From Branchinecta lynchi (lineage: Eukaryota > Arthropoda > Branchiopoda > Anostraca > Branchinectidae), in NCBI GenBank assembly GCA_023053575.1, contig JAKZAP010000007.1, positions 27,801,464 through 27,865,463 on the forward strand: a DNA stretch of 64,000 nucleotides, read 5' to 3'. The notes under the pieces were generated by a model. It did not search any database and was not told the DNA's origin. It saw nothing but the letters and a program-made list of their open reading frames with translations. The translations under genes and the position numbers were made by a program. Positions 1 through 11,124 of the stretch are shown in pieces (the first letter of the stretch is position 1; every line of letters starts with the position of its first letter).

Positions 1-880
1 AAGTGTATTACAGAGAATTTTCCTTCCCTGACCAAAGTTGCTTTGGCTCGCTTTTAAGAAACTGTCCGTACACGGACGAAATAAGTACTGTAACGCCTGT
101 TGCTGACATTTTTCTGTTCTGAACGGTAAGTAGGGTGGAATACGCTGTATGACTGTGTGTACCGTGAACAGGATTCCACGAATGGTACGCTATCACTGCG
201 TTTGGGTAGTTTGCCCCAGATCCGGTGATCGGACATCATGTAACGAGCTTGATTTATTTCAGCACTATGTTTATTTATTTATTAAACTGTGATAGGGCAA
301 CGCGCTAAAACATTAAATGATGCTAGTTCTATTTTCTGTCTGACAGTCCGTCCATAATCCCTGGAACAACAGAGAATTCACGTACCTTACGCAAACCAAC
401 TCGAGTCTTAGTGGATCGCCTGACAGGGAGTGCTAATTATATTACTATATTTGTTTACACTTTACTAGGACTACAGTTAAAAAAAAGTATTTGTATCCTT
501 CAGCTTGGTTAGCCATATCTTAGTACTCTCACACATACTCCATCTGCTCCTCGGATGAAGCCCCTTGCACATGGAAGGATGGGTCCTGTGGTTTCATCCT
601 CACGGGTCTAAAAATAAAATGAGATTTTCTAAGGTTTGCTTTAAGATCTGTAACCCATTTTTTCGACATTTAGCATATTTTATCTCTTTCCATAAATGTG
701 CATCAACCAACACATGATCCCACATGCATCCACAAAGCATGAACAAAAATTAAAACATCTGGTAAGAATCTCTTAAGAAATCAACACATTGCGTCGTTCA
801 TCGCCTAGTAAACGTATTTGATTTTTTTTTTTACCCGCGAAGCATCTTTTCTATCTGTGTGTATTTCTAATTTCTTAGGC
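1..880. other. intergenic, no gene seen
   Basis: No open frame with recognisable protein similarity, no paired splice sites of good quality and no clear repeat boundary are visible. The stretch is AT-rich with short A and T runs. Confidence 0.5.
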
Positions 881-921
881 ACCACTCGATTTGAACAATC
901 AAAAATTCAATCTCAATTGGT

Positions 922-1416
922 ATGGTACACAAAGATATGTTTAACCATGTGTTAAGGGCAGACCTAATTTCTTCTATCTTTCGTGTTGAGGAAGATCACA
1001 GCGACATTGAACACCTTCCAATTTCCTTGACACTTTCTATGCCTACAATTCCGTACAATAATGCCCCAAACAAGAAAAAATGGTTCGAAAAAACAAATTG
1101 GGAAAAGGCAAACTGGGGCATGTATTTAATAACCCTTGCCTCCCTGCTGTCCACTGTGCGCGTGCATTACCATCTTCTGCAACTTAGTACCCCTTGCCCG
1201 AACAAAAAACTTGATCTGAATATTTATTATCTGAAAATAATTTCATGTCTAAAGCAAGCTGAAGCTCTGGCAATGCCCCTTGATAGATGTCGTATAAATA
1301 CTCGGAAACCATTGTGGAATATTGACCCAAGGCTTAAGCCTATAAAAAAACAAAGCGAAGTTTTGGCTTCGAATTTGGGTAGCGTGTGGCAGACCAGTCT
1401 CGGGAAAGGTTTTTGA
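922..1416 (+). pseudogene. LINE ORF2 fragment: endonuclease end and linker
   Basis: A 164-codon open stretch. Near residues 31-38 it has HLPISLTL, the remnant of the SDHLPI-type motif that ends the APE endonuclease domain of LINEs. A Trp-rich linker (KWFEKTNWEKANW) follows, then a motif ending in NTRKPLWN that recurs in the LINE fragment at 38784-39176 as GTRKPIWK. The shared linker shows both are the same family. The 5' part of the endonuclease is missing or unreadable. The piece has no independent function; the ATG at 922 is incidental. Confidence 0.7.
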
Positions 1417-1829
1417 TATTAAGCAGTCAACAAAGATTTCTTACAAAAAGCAGATCAGGAAAAACCGTCTTAGTGGAGAAAATTTTCCAAAAAAAAAAGA
1501 TTGGAAAAATGTTTCAAATAGTTCAAAGTTAGATGAGCTCAATACTCTGTGTAATACTTCTTCGTCTCGATGGCTGTCACACTACTCCCAAATTTTTTCG
1601 AAGTAAAATCATTCTGTGCATTCGATGTATAGTAAGTTATTGAACAGTTGTTTACCTCGTAACCTGTCACAGCGCCAAGTTTTACCTGTTTCGTACGAGC
1701 TTATCATTAAGTCAGTGAAGCGGCTATATAGATGGTATTTCTGTTCAAAATATTCGGACTGATTGCAAAGAAATGATGTTTCATTTGCAGTTATTATTTC
1801 AAATGTGTTTGTTTAGTTCTGTAGTTCCC

Positions 1830-2745
1830 GACAGTTTTCTCTCTGGAACTGTTACATCAGTTTTGAAACGCGGAAAGGATGCTTCCACTTGTGCTTCGTA
1901 TCGCCCCATTACTGTCACGTGTACACTAAGCAAGATTTTTTAATGTGTTTTACTTCCGCCAATCAATGAGAGTGCATTTTACGGAGAAAATCAATTCGGG
2001 TGTAAGCAAGAAATAAGTTGTGCGCACGCGCACAGGGTACTTGCTAATGTTCTACGTCAGGCTTCCCAACGAAATGAGCAAGTTCACCTTTGTTCGCTAG
2101 ATATTTCTAAGGCGTTCGATAACATTGTTCATAGCCAAGCTCTGCACTCACTTTCTGTAAATGGTCTTAATATTTCCATTATTTTTGTCCTGAGATATTG
2201 GTATAGCAATGCGCCCCTATTTTTAAAACTAAATTGATCTGTCCTGCAAGAAAATACTGCAGTCCATTGTGGTGTACGTCAAGGTGGGGTGTTGTCACGT
2301 CATATTTTCAAGACGTGTATTGCTGGGATTATTGCCAAGATCTCGCGGACGTTTTTTGGATTTACTGACGTTTCTTACGTTGCATATGAAATTCTCCTTA
2401 TCAGTAGATGCAAATCTTCCCTCTCTCGTACAGTTCAAAGGACTAGAAAAGGTTTTCTTGACATTGGATTTACTTTGAACCTTGATAAATACGAGTATAT
2501 ATGCTTCAACGGTACTCTACCAAATTCTCCTCTTAAAATCAAAAATACATCCATTCCCTCTGTTGAAGATTTCGGTGGCTTGACTTAACAGTTTGTAAAA
2601 ATACTTCGTCCTTTCGCCAGTCTGCAGTATCTGAAGCTTGTAAAAAGATTAAATTTGGATATTCTAAGATTGTTTCAAATCAGTCTAAGTATAACTGTAA
2701 GGCTTTGGTTTCTTTATATTCGGTTTTGTGCGATCTCTCTCTACA
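1830..2745 (+). pseudogene. LINE reverse transcriptase remnant
   Basis: Broken RT reading frames. Recognisable pieces are SYRPITVT near 1890 (finger motif), LDISKAFDNIVH near 2098-2130 (palm motif A) and GVRQGGVLS near 2270-2300 (motif B region). A later piece reads EACKKIKFGYSKIV near 2630-2680. Stops and frame changes occur between all of them, and the FADD box is not legible. This is a dead copy of the same LINE as its neighbours. Confidence 0.75.
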
Positions 2746-2755
2746 AACCTGTAAT

Positions 2756-2812
2756 CTTCGGGGAAGGAAACAAACCTGTAACCTGATTACAGGTTTGTTT
2801 CCTTCCCCGAAG
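2756..2812. repeat. perfect 26-bp hairpin with 5-nt loop
   Basis: The left arm 2756-2781 and right arm 2787-2812 are exact reverse complements, separated by cctga. It sits at the left edge of the insertion that splits LINE A. Such a perfect short-loop palindrome in otherwise decayed DNA suggests a recent snap-back duplication. Confidence 0.95.
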
Positions 2813-2814
2813 TT

Positions 2815-2960
2815 GAACCAGAGGATTGACAGCCCGACGAGGACCCTTGCCAAGAAGGGCCAAAATATCGCTGACGAAGAATCGTAGCTGACGTATCCGT
2901 TGTAAACATTGTTTGAATAAATGTTTCAAAGTCAGCCTAGGCTCAAAGAATATGTACGTA
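2815..2960 (+). repeat. 'CCTTGCCAAGAAGGGCC' repeat, copy 1
   Basis: Shares with 35802-35986 and 43351-43566 a hairpin of the form ggaccc-ttgccaaga-agggcc followed by A-rich sequence, then gctgacgtatccgtt, and an end resembling cagctygggctgaaggaata. In this copy the sequence before the hairpin is ccgacga and the GAAA after it has become AAAA. The 5' part is replaced by the perfect hairpin. Confidence 0.7.
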
Positions 2961-2965
2961 CATGT

Positions 2966-3145
2966 TACTACATATACTGTAAATACCTGCTTTATTTGCC
3001 TTTATCGTATCGAAATCGTAGAATAATCCGAAAATACAAAGCCCCTGATATAACGGCAAAACTCCAGGAGCTTCATACAAATATATCTGGACAAGCGTAT
3101 GAACGGCTTACTCCATATCGCGGGCTCATCCGTTTGTTCTGTTGA
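2966..3145 (+). pseudogene. LINE A ORF2 C-terminal fragment
   Basis: About 58 codons containing YLLYLPLSYRNRRI and ending at a stop at 3143-3145. This matches the C-terminal region seen at 55430-55500 on the minus strand (FLMYLPKSFRNRKL). It is followed by a T-rich 3' UTR and a TTA microsatellite, the usual LINE 3' end. In the parent element it would follow the RT piece that stops near 2745. Confidence 0.7.
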
Positions 3146-3272
3146 TTTTTTGTGTGTATTTTGTTGTATTAGTGTTTCTTCAGTTGTTTATTTTTTTTTC
3201 TCTTCTTTACTCATTATCTTCACATTAATTTTGTGCAGTGGGTTAAAATAAATTATTATTATTATTATGTAA

Positions 3273-3640
3273 ATCCATTCAACCATTTAAATAACTCTTT
3301 CTACTTCCCACGAATGATGCAATATTTGCTTTCATTTTTTTACTTATACTAATAACTCTTCTTCATTTTTCGGGTCCTTCAAACCTCAAACTATCACAAA
3401 TACCCATCAATATTCCACTCTCAACCAAACTACTACAAGTAAAAAAAATAAAAAAAGTAGAACAACTTTACCAGACATAGAAGGAATATCTAATTCTAAT
3501 ACACATCACCTATGACAGAAAAGTAGTCTATATTGTCCGAAGAGTGCTTTATTTTCAGAACTTCAACGGAGTTTTAACTGTTGTCAAGTTTATGAGTTAA
3601 GCTTGAACTATGTTTCACTATGTTTACTATCAACAGACCC
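3273..3640. other. intergenic, no gene seen
   Basis: AT-rich sequence between the LINE tail and the next element; no coding or repeat signal recognised. Confidence 0.4.
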
Positions 3641-6092
3641 GTATGGAAATAATGAAAGTCGTAAACGTTCATAAACGATCTTTTTTTTTAAATTATATTA
3701 TGTGATATTTTTCCAATCGAAAACAATTGTAAAAGATCGTAAACAGTAATTTTTTTTACGGTTGTAAATAGTTCTTTCCGATTGTTTCAAATCGTTTGTG
3801 ATTGTATACAGTGGTGATTTGTGAACAGTGTTTGTGATTGTAACAACTGTTTCCAATTCTATTTTTACGATCGAAACCAGTTGTTTCCAATTGTAATTTT
3901 ATGATCCGAATTTCCGACTGAAGATTCTTGTTCAGCATACCCCCCACCCCCATCTCTAAGCCCTGAACTGCAGCTTTGTCGGTAAGTGGAAGGACTACGA
4001 CTTCTTGCCAACTTCAACTAATACTTAGTTTTTGTGATTCAGTACATGAAACAGTATCAAAATGCAATAATTGTTGTGTATTATAGAGGCAAATATTTGT
4101 TCTTACAATTATCGATTAAACTACAGCACTCATAAAAAAAAAACAAAAAAAACAGAAGAAGCTTTAGCAGTACGACAAACAAATCGTGAATAGTTATAAG
4201 AATAATGATTGAGTTTTAGATTCACCGTTTCAAATATAGTATTTTGATCGTTTACACCAGCAAAAACCTCAACATCTCTACTACTGTTGTTGAAAATCCG
4301 GTCTTGTTACAGGACTTCAAAACCAAATCAACCGGTACCGACTGAGACAACTGAAAACAATCATAAACAGGTGTTTAATGACACTAAAAAAAAACAATCG
4401 CAAACAGTTGTAAATGTATGATTGGGATTTCAGATTCACCTTTTCGGTTAATCTATTTGATCGTTTACAACTCAATAAAATTCAACTTCTCTACTACCGT
4501 TGTTAAAGGTTAGGTTAGGTTAGGTTCAGGACTCAAACAAACTGTTTCCGATCGAAAACATCTGAAAATGATCGAAAACAACTGAAAACGGTCGTAAACA
4601 GTTGTAAAATTACGACTGGAATTTCAGATTCACCATTTCAGTTCAAATATGTTGATCATTTTACAACTCAACGAAATTCAGTTTCCCCACTACCGTTGTT
4701 AAGAATTGGGTCTTGATTCAGGACTTGAAAACCCACAAAATTACGCTTGGGATTTTAGATTCACCGTTTATGATCGTTTACAACAACAAAAAAACTCAAC
4801 ATCTCTACTACTGTTGTTAAAAATCAGATCTTGTTACAGGACTTGAAAACCAAACCAACTGTTTCCGACTGAAAACAGCTGGAAACGGTGGAAAACAACC
4901 GAACACGATCGTAAGTATTTGTTCAATGACACTTCAGTAAACAATCTTAAACAGTTGTAAAAATCAGGTCTAGTTACAGGACTTTAAAATCAAACCAACT
5001 GTTTCCGATTAACAGCTGAAAACAATCGTAAGCAGTTCTTTAATGACACTTGACAAAAAAAACCGTAAACAGTTGTAACATTACGGTTGGAATTGCAGAT
5101 TCACTGTTTCAGTTAAAATATTTTGATCGTTTTACAACTCAACGAAATTCAACTTCCCTACTACCGTTGTTGAGAATCAGGTCTTGTTTCAGGACTTGAA
5201 AAGCAAACCAACTTTCTCCGATCAAAAACAGCAGAAAATGATCGAAAACAACTAAAAACGATCGTCAGCAGTTGTAAGAATTACGACTGGAAATAGAGTT
5301 ATGATTTGGAGTTTAGATGCACTGTTTTAGTTAGAGCATTTTGATCGTTTACAACTCGCGAAAATTCAGCTTTTCTATTACTGTTGTTAAAATCATGTCT
5401 TGTTACAGGACTTGAAAACCAAATGACCTCTCGATCGAAAACATCGAAACACGATAAAAAAACAACTGAAAACAATCGTAAACAGTTGTAAGAATTACGA
5501 CTGGAAGTAGTTATGATTTGGAGTTTAGATGCACTGTTTTAGTTAAAGCATTTTGATCGTTTACAACTCACGAAAATTCAGCTTTTCTATTACTGTTGTT
5601 AAAATCATGTCTTGTTACAGGACTTGAAAACCAAATGAACTCTCGATCGAAAACATCGGAAAACAACTCAAAACGATCGTCAACAGTTGTTTAATGATTC
5701 TTAAAAGAAACAATCGTTAACAGTGTTCAACTTACGATTGGAAACAGTTGTTTCCAATCGTTTACGATCGGGATTTCAGATTCAGTTAAACTATTTTGAT
5801 CGTTTCCAGCAACAAAAAAATAATTAACTTCCCTAGAACCGTTGTTAGAACTCAGGTCTGGATTTCATGACTGGAAAGCAAAAGTAACCACTTCCGATCC
5901 AAAACAACTGAAAACGATTGAAAACAATTGAAAATCATCATTTTAGAATGGATACGAAAAACGCGATCGGAAAATTACGATCGGAAAAAACTGTTTCTGA
6001 TTTTCTACGCAATTGTTTACAGTTGTTAATAATCGTTTACAGTTGTTAACCACCAACGTAAACAATTGTTTACGACTTTATTATTTCCATAC
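3641..6092. mobile_element. 2.45-kb TIR element filled with ~200-bp tandem units
   Basis: The left end starts gtatggaaataatgaaagtc and the right end is its near reverse complement (gactttattatttccatac), followed inward on both sides by GTAAAC/GTTTAC-rich sequence. The middle (about 4200-5940) is a diverged tandem array: units repeat a block with tgatcgtttacaact, a block with taccgttgttaaaatcaggt and a block of GAAAAC-type words, spaced roughly 200-220 bp. No protein-coding capacity is evident, so it is a non-autonomous DNA transposon or foldback-type element. The target-site duplication is unclear; a partial CAG is possible. Confidence 0.75.
4503..4527 (+). repeat. short TTAGG run
   Basis: Three to four copies of ttagg lie inside one tandem unit. 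TTAGG is the arthropod telomere repeat, but a run this short is weak evidence of origin or lineage. Confidence 0.6.
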
Positions 6093-6586
6093 TGGCAGTT
6101 AATTGATAAGATCGACTAGAGGGTAAAAAAAATTAATAAAAAATATCTATAGTATTTAACACTATCTACGAAACCACGTTAGTCAAGGGACTTTTACGGT
6201 TCTTTAAAACTTTGTTCGGAAATACCCTAAATTGCTTTAAAAAAATATTTTACTAAAACTAAATTCCCTTTGTTTGAAGCAGAAGAACTGGAACTGAGGC
6301 GGAAGAATTTTTCGTCAAGCTCATTCTAGCGAAAATAAATCAGTCTCCAGCAAGACCTCTCTGAAACCTGCCTGAAGGGCTTGCTCAAGAGTACTGTAGT
6401 CTTGCAAGTGTGCTTGAACTTGCCTGCTTGCAAAAGACCAACCCATCATCTCCCAATAAAATTTAGTTCTGACAAGTCAGAGTCCTACGACCGGGCAAGA
6501 AGGTTTGAACAAAAATCCGAAAGATTGGGTCCAGACACTATGTTGCAAAATACTGCTATGAAGCTGAAAAATACATGATTTCTTAC
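6093..6586. other. no gene seen; downstream side of a minus-strand exon
   Basis: If the exon at 6587-6730 is real, this is intron sequence on the minus strand. I did not find a convincing second exon here. Confidence 0.35.
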
Positions 6587-6730
6587 TTGTCTCCATTTTT
6601 GATCCTGCGCGTCAACATTCTCATCAAGCAAATATCCCCCGGAGTCAAGCCGATCCTCTTCGTAGGTAGGATACATTTTAGCCGATGCGATAGCAAAAAC
6701 TACTAAAAGCAACAGAAATGCGGCTCTCAT
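6587..6730 (-). CDS. candidate first coding exon of a small secreted protein
   Basis: The ATG at 6730 has a purine at -3 and opens 48 codons. Residues 1-17 (MRAAFLLLLVVFAIASA) form a textbook signal peptide with an A-x-A cleavage site. The mature part is acidic and Tyr-rich (MYPTYEEDRLDSGGYLLDE). The frame is cut at phase 0 by the splice-donor-like acaa|gtaaga, after which the reading becomes hydrophobic and runs to a stop at 6485-6487. The likely product is a secreted peptide or neuropeptide-like precursor; I do not recognise the family. No downstream exon was identified. A TATA-like box lies about 45 bp upstream of the ATG. Signal peptide, start context, donor and promoter together make a host gene more likely than a chance frame. 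Confidence 0.5.
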
Positions 6731-6771
6731 CCTTCGCTCAGATTAGTTCGAGTGCTGTTTCTAAACTGATC

Positions 6772-6780
6772 GCATATACA
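6772..6780 (-). promoter_or_regulatory. TATA-like box upstream of the secreted-peptide exon
   Basis: On the minus strand gtgtatatgcg lies about 45 bp before the ATG at 6730. A start site about 30 bp downstream, near gcactcg, would leave a very short leader. Suggestive only. Confidence 0.25.
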
Positions 6781-7204
6781 CTTTTTGGTCTCAAATCCTG
6801 GACGAAGATTACAGCTGCTGCGCAGTCCCTACTTTAGAAAACCTTTATGTATTTTTCCGTCAGTTTGAATCGGAAGTTATCCTGCTCGACTGAGAAGATA
6901 AGCGGTGGGTTTCGGTCTCTGGACAAGGTGTTTATTTAGCCAGCAACTTGTTTCTTAGTTTCTTAGATTGATGCTGATATTCTGAATTTCCTAGACTATG
7001 GGCGATACTAATTGATTCGTCGAGCCTCAGCATTGACTGCGCTGTGCTTCTGGCATCGGTCATAACTATTTTGAGAATCTGGTCTTGTTCCGGGCTTCGA
7101 AGTCACCACATACTGCTCTTTTGCTTTCCAAGCGTAAGTGCACCGGCCGTGTCCCAGTAGAAGAGTTGTCTCTGGGTACCATACAGTATTTAGCTATCCT
7201 ACTT
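6781..7204. other. no gene seen
   Basis: No exon or repeat family recognised. Confidence 0.35.
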
Positions 7205-7490
7205 ACGTAAAAAAGAGCTAGAACCTCATGTGGTACTTGCGAAGTTGGGTCAGAGGATGACTAGGAATTTGTCAACTAGGGGGTTTATATTAATCCTTTG
7301 CAAGCAAAACAGCTCAGGCACAGATGATCATGGCCCCATGCAAACCATGAAAATGAATTTTGGGCCCTAATTTTTTTTTTTAAATGCGTACTTTAAGAGG
7401 GCCTAGGAATCCAGTTGTAAGCAAAACGCTTGAAGCACAGATAAAAAACACCAGTGGCATGTAGTCTTTACTACTGTCACGTTTAATTAA
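7205..7490 (+). repeat. dispersed repeat B, copy 1
   Basis: Shares with 41010-41560 the words gggtcaga, gcactttaag, gggcctaggaa, gtaagcaaaac and gatgatcatgg in the same order. It runs straight into repeat A, as it does near 42 kb, so B and A may be parts of one larger unit. Confidence 0.6.
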
Positions 7491-8340
7491 GACCTAATCA
7501 ACGGTTCGAAAGTTATACATGCCTCAGGTTTCCAAATTTTTATCTGAAATTGCAATCACCGGAATTCTTGACCCCCTTTTCAATTCCACCAAAGTGCTCG
7601 GATAAGATCTGGTACTGTAAACGATGTATCTTGGGCTGGTGTTTGTTCTTCCCACCAAGTTTCATCCTGATCCCTCCACCCTGAGCGTGTCACAGGATTT
7701 CCGTTCCCCCCCCCCCCCCCTGTAACTACTCCTGTCACTGGACCAGGTCCGGACTTGAAATAGTTCTTCTGACTCACTAGGAATTTCCACAAATGAAGTT
7801 TCAGAAGAATCCGACCACCCTTTCAAAAGTTATGTATAACTAATGATTCCAAATTCCCCCTCCCTCCACTCCCCCCACTATGATCGAATCGGGAAAACGG
7901 CTGTTCTGAAGTCAATCTGGTCAGGCCCCTGACACGCGTGCCGATTTTCAGCGTCTTAGCACATCTGAAAGTATCTCATCCCGGGATCAGCGAAATTCCG
8001 GAACCCCTCTCCAACTCCCCCCACAGTGTCCGGATCGTGTCCGGTCCTTTCAACAATGTTTTTAGGAATTGTGTTTGTTCTTCCCACCAAACTCACCACT
8101 CTGGGCGTGTCACATGATTTCCGGTTCCCCCCTCCAATTCCTCCAAAGTGATCGGACCCGGTCCGGACTTGAAATGTGACATCTGACACAAGAGATCTTT
8201 CCGAAAGTGAAATTTCATTAAGATACGATCTCTCGTTCAAAAGTTAAGAGTGCTTCCAGATTCAGTATTCCCACTCCCCACCCCCCACCCCCAGGAGGTT
8301 CGAATGATGGAAGTGACTATTTACAAGTTAGTTTGATCGA
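7490..8340 (+). repeat. repeat A block (plus orientation)
   Basis: Marked by recurring phrases: caccaagtttcatcctgatc, tgtcacaagatttccggt, poly-C, gatcggatccggtccggactt, gaaatgggacatctgaga and cacccgttcaaaagttatg. It has about two diverged units. Frames that run through it are by-products of the repeat and are not genes. Confidence 0.75.
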
Positions 8341-9470
8341 GTCCATAATATGCCTGCCGTATTTGACCTTCCTAGCCCATCTTAAAGTACCCTGAGTGGC
8401 TAAGTACCTAAAGTTTTAGCCGTGAAAAGATGTCCAGCAGATCCACTAGTTGCAACCACGTGTTGTACTCTGGTAGTGGATTTTAAAGTCTACTTCATGA
8501 ATCCAGTTTAAGCACATGACCAGTTTAAGCACATGACGTTTGAGGGAGTTTGAGAGTTTGTGGGTCTCTGCCTTAAATGAACTGGCTTAGGGGATGGGTG
8601 GAACAAGATGCTATATTTGTTTCAATGGGGCCTTCAGTGTTTTCCTGTTATTGGCTGTTAATCGGCTGTCTTGGAGCAAATCTGTTTCTCTTTTTGATAT
8701 ATAATGGTAGTAGGCGGTAAACTGTTTGATGCGACCGTAGATAATATCCACAAACACTTTCCAACGAAAGGAAATGAGGTGAGGAAGAAACAGAAATACC
8801 ACTTTCCTTCGGGGCTTCGCCTTCAGTCATAGTAGTGAATTTCTAGCAGAACCTGTCGTACTGTTGGGAGAAATGGCTGTATCAGCGTTTCCATTTTGAC
8901 GAATTTTTCCGTCAAAAACGGATTTCTTGCGTCTTTGACCGATGAGAATTTCTTTTGTCGGATTTCCGGATTTTGACGGATTTCTGAAGATCTTGCAAAC
9001 ACTCGGAATTTCTGTTTGATTTTTTCTTGTTTTATTTTTATCATTGGTGAAAGATTTCGTGAACATTTTATCATCCAAATCATCCATTACTACTCTTAAA
9101 AAACGCTGTGGTCATCAAAAATATTTCTGAAAATTTCGCCTGATGTGCCCTTTATAGTAGTATATTCTCGACTTGGTGGAAAGGAGCTTTTAGGCTTGGA
9201 ATTTTTTTTACTTATTCAGTATAATAACAGGGATTCGGTAGTTATACAGTATTCCAAATAGGCTATGCGGTCTAAACTTATTCGGTATAATCGGTAATTT
9301 ATTCAGTAGAATTGCCTGGATTCGGTAGTTACTACGAACCTGGACACTCGGAGAGGTCGACTGAAGCACTGTTGCAGACATAAGGACTGATGTATGATTT
9401 CATCGATAGTCCTTACTTTCCTTCTGGATCCCAAAAAGACGCTCAGCAATGTTTCGAAAAATCCGCCTGC
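8341..9470. other. no gene seen
   Basis: The overlapping minus-strand frames between 8611 and 9087 are low-complexity and unrecognised. A short phrase (ggattcggtagtta) is repeated at about 9232 and 9310. Confidence 0.4.
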
Positions 9471-9740
9471 AGCGCTTTTTGTGATATTCTCTATTTTATG
9501 GGAGGGCACGTCATTTAACTGGGCTTTCAGGCAGTGTTAGGATTGGGATTTGAGAAACATTAAAAGCTAGAACCTGCATGGAAATAATTTAATTTGGTAT
9601 GGAAAAAAACTTTAAAAAATCTCACCTGCGGTGCTCACTTTATTTTATCATGGGTATGGTGATCCACGGTAAAAGATAGGACTTGCATGAGAAGCAGTTA
9701 AATATTAACCAACAGAAACACAAATTAGATTTGACGGTAT
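9470..9740 (+). repeat. dispersed repeat C, copy 1
   Basis: Shares tcatttaa, attaggattg/gattaggctttg and gaaacattaaaagctagaa with 18630-18780 in the same order. No coding content. Confidence 0.5.
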
Positions 9741-10442
9741 AAATACAACGGTATTTATTCCCTGCTAATTAACCCTGTCTACAGAGCGCACTATTCTGCA
9801 TACAATTATTACTGCTTAAAGGACACCTGAACAATGAAACCATACTTGAACACACCATGGAGAATGCATTTACAGACATGGCCACGGAGAGCATTCTTCT
9901 CCTGAGCGTGACGGTTTCAAAATAGGGATGTTCATTTCTGGAGGTTTGCACATGCAGACTCCAAGACAAAAGCGCAATTCATTCAAATCTTGTACGGCGC
10001 TGGCCGGATCGTATTGGAATTTCTTCTAGATATACGTTTGGGCTTAACTGGTTAAAAAATATTCCAGAAGAAGGGTTGATTGGAGACATTTGTTCGTTTC
10101 TAAAGATGTTCGGTACTGAAATAAGGACTTATGCAAAATGAAGCAAAAATCAAAGCTTGGAAACAGTATTTCGTATTTGGATCGGATTTTCTGTAGGCAA
10201 TGTTAAGGGAAGTCATACAGATAGGGATGATACATGGTACTCTTCATGCAGGTGTCCTTTAAGTATTTTTTTTTACGTTTCTCGACCGATTTTTTTACTG
10301 AAAATTTGACAGATTTCTCGTTCGCAAATATTGGATTTTTGGACTACAAGAACGGAAAACCTGCCATCATGAAGTGGAAACACTGGGCTGTACTGCAATG
10401 ATTTTAATTCTCTCTAATGATTTATTATTTCATCCCTACCAG
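9741..10442. other. no gene seen
   Basis: Nothing recognised apart from the polypyrimidine tract and cctaccag acceptor that precede the candidate exon at 10443. Confidence 0.35.
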
Positions 10443-10542
10443 AAATGACAACACAAAACAGACATTCTTCTAAGAAAGGAGTTTCATCCACCAAAGCGAA
10501 GGTACTTCACACACGTCTTGTCAGGTCTTCTGATATATCCTG
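10443..10542 (+). CDS. candidate internal exon, basic Ser/Thr-rich peptide
   Basis: A strong acceptor-like tract (tttattatttcatccctaccag) precedes 10443 and a donor-like tg|gtgagc follows 10542. The 100-nt interval is open in one frame: two bases finish a codon, then 32 codons starting MTTQNRHSSKKGVSSTKAK, then two bases of the next codon, so introns of phase 1 and phase 2. The next in-frame codon inside the intron is a stop. The phase pattern equals that of the exon at 37692-37809. The product is unrecognised; a chance match is possible because the exon is short. Confidence 0.3.
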
Positions 10543-10775
10543 GTGAGCAGGGGGGCAGTGGCACAGCGAAAGCAACTTTGTTCACCTAGATGAAACAGAT
10601 CTCGTTTAGTTTGAAATATCTGAAAATTTGAGAGTAACAGAAAGTGCCGCTACATAGTCAATTACAGCAAACACTCCAGGATACATAGGCGCGTCGTTTA
10701 GAGCTGAGGTAACCAGTATATCACAAGATTCTTATGTTCGAGCGTACTTGGAGGCTGTGGAGTATATATGGCTTT

Positions 10776-11124
10776 AGTTGCATTTTTGCAGATACCATGG
10801 TATCTGATACCACGGTCTAAAGTCGTTTTTGCAGTTATCGTGGTATCTGGCCAGTTACCGTGGTATCTGTATTCAGATACTACGGTCCGACCGTGGTAAC
10901 TGGTCGTGGTATCTGAAAACTCATCTCACTTTCATCACATTTTGTCAGATTGGTGAGAAAGAAGTTTAGCACTTATCTTTTGGGATGAATTCAAAAAGCG
11001 CAATTTCGGCAATAGTCGTTTTTGCAGAGCTACCGTATATCAGATACCACGGTAACCGCAAAAACGACTAATTGCAGATCCAGTTACCGTGGTAACAGAT
11101 ACCATGGTATCAGCAAAAACAACT
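10776..11124 (+). mobile_element. palindrome-rich MITE, copy 1
   Basis: 349 bp with TIRs of about 40 bp: it begins agttgcatttttgcagatac and ends with the near reverse complement (gtatcagcaaaaacaact). The TIRs contain the 14-bp palindrome gataccatggtatc. Inside are many variants of taccgtggta and a unique core (gtttagcacttat, aaagcgcaatttcggc). Copies 2 and 3 are at 51481-51866 and 52405-52742. No ORF. Confidence 0.85.

Larger units (their letters stand above)
880..3272 (+). mobile_element. LINE family A, decayed copy (endonuclease end, RT, C-terminus, 3' tail)
   Basis: A non-LTR retrotransposon remnant of the CR1/jockey-like kind. In order I see the end of the endonuclease, the linker to the RT, broken RT motifs, a C-terminal motif of the form YLLYLPLSYRN and a 3' UTR ending in a TTA microsatellite near 3255-3270. 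Many frameshifts and stops separate the pieces. Between about 2746 and 2960 the LINE is interrupted by a perfect hairpin and a small repeat. Related fragments lie at 38784-39176 and 55090-55860. The clade is not resolved. Confidence 0.8.

Noticed and set aside
4503..4527. Interstitial telomere
   Set aside because: Only three to four TTAGG units inside a diverged tandem unit; too short to claim.
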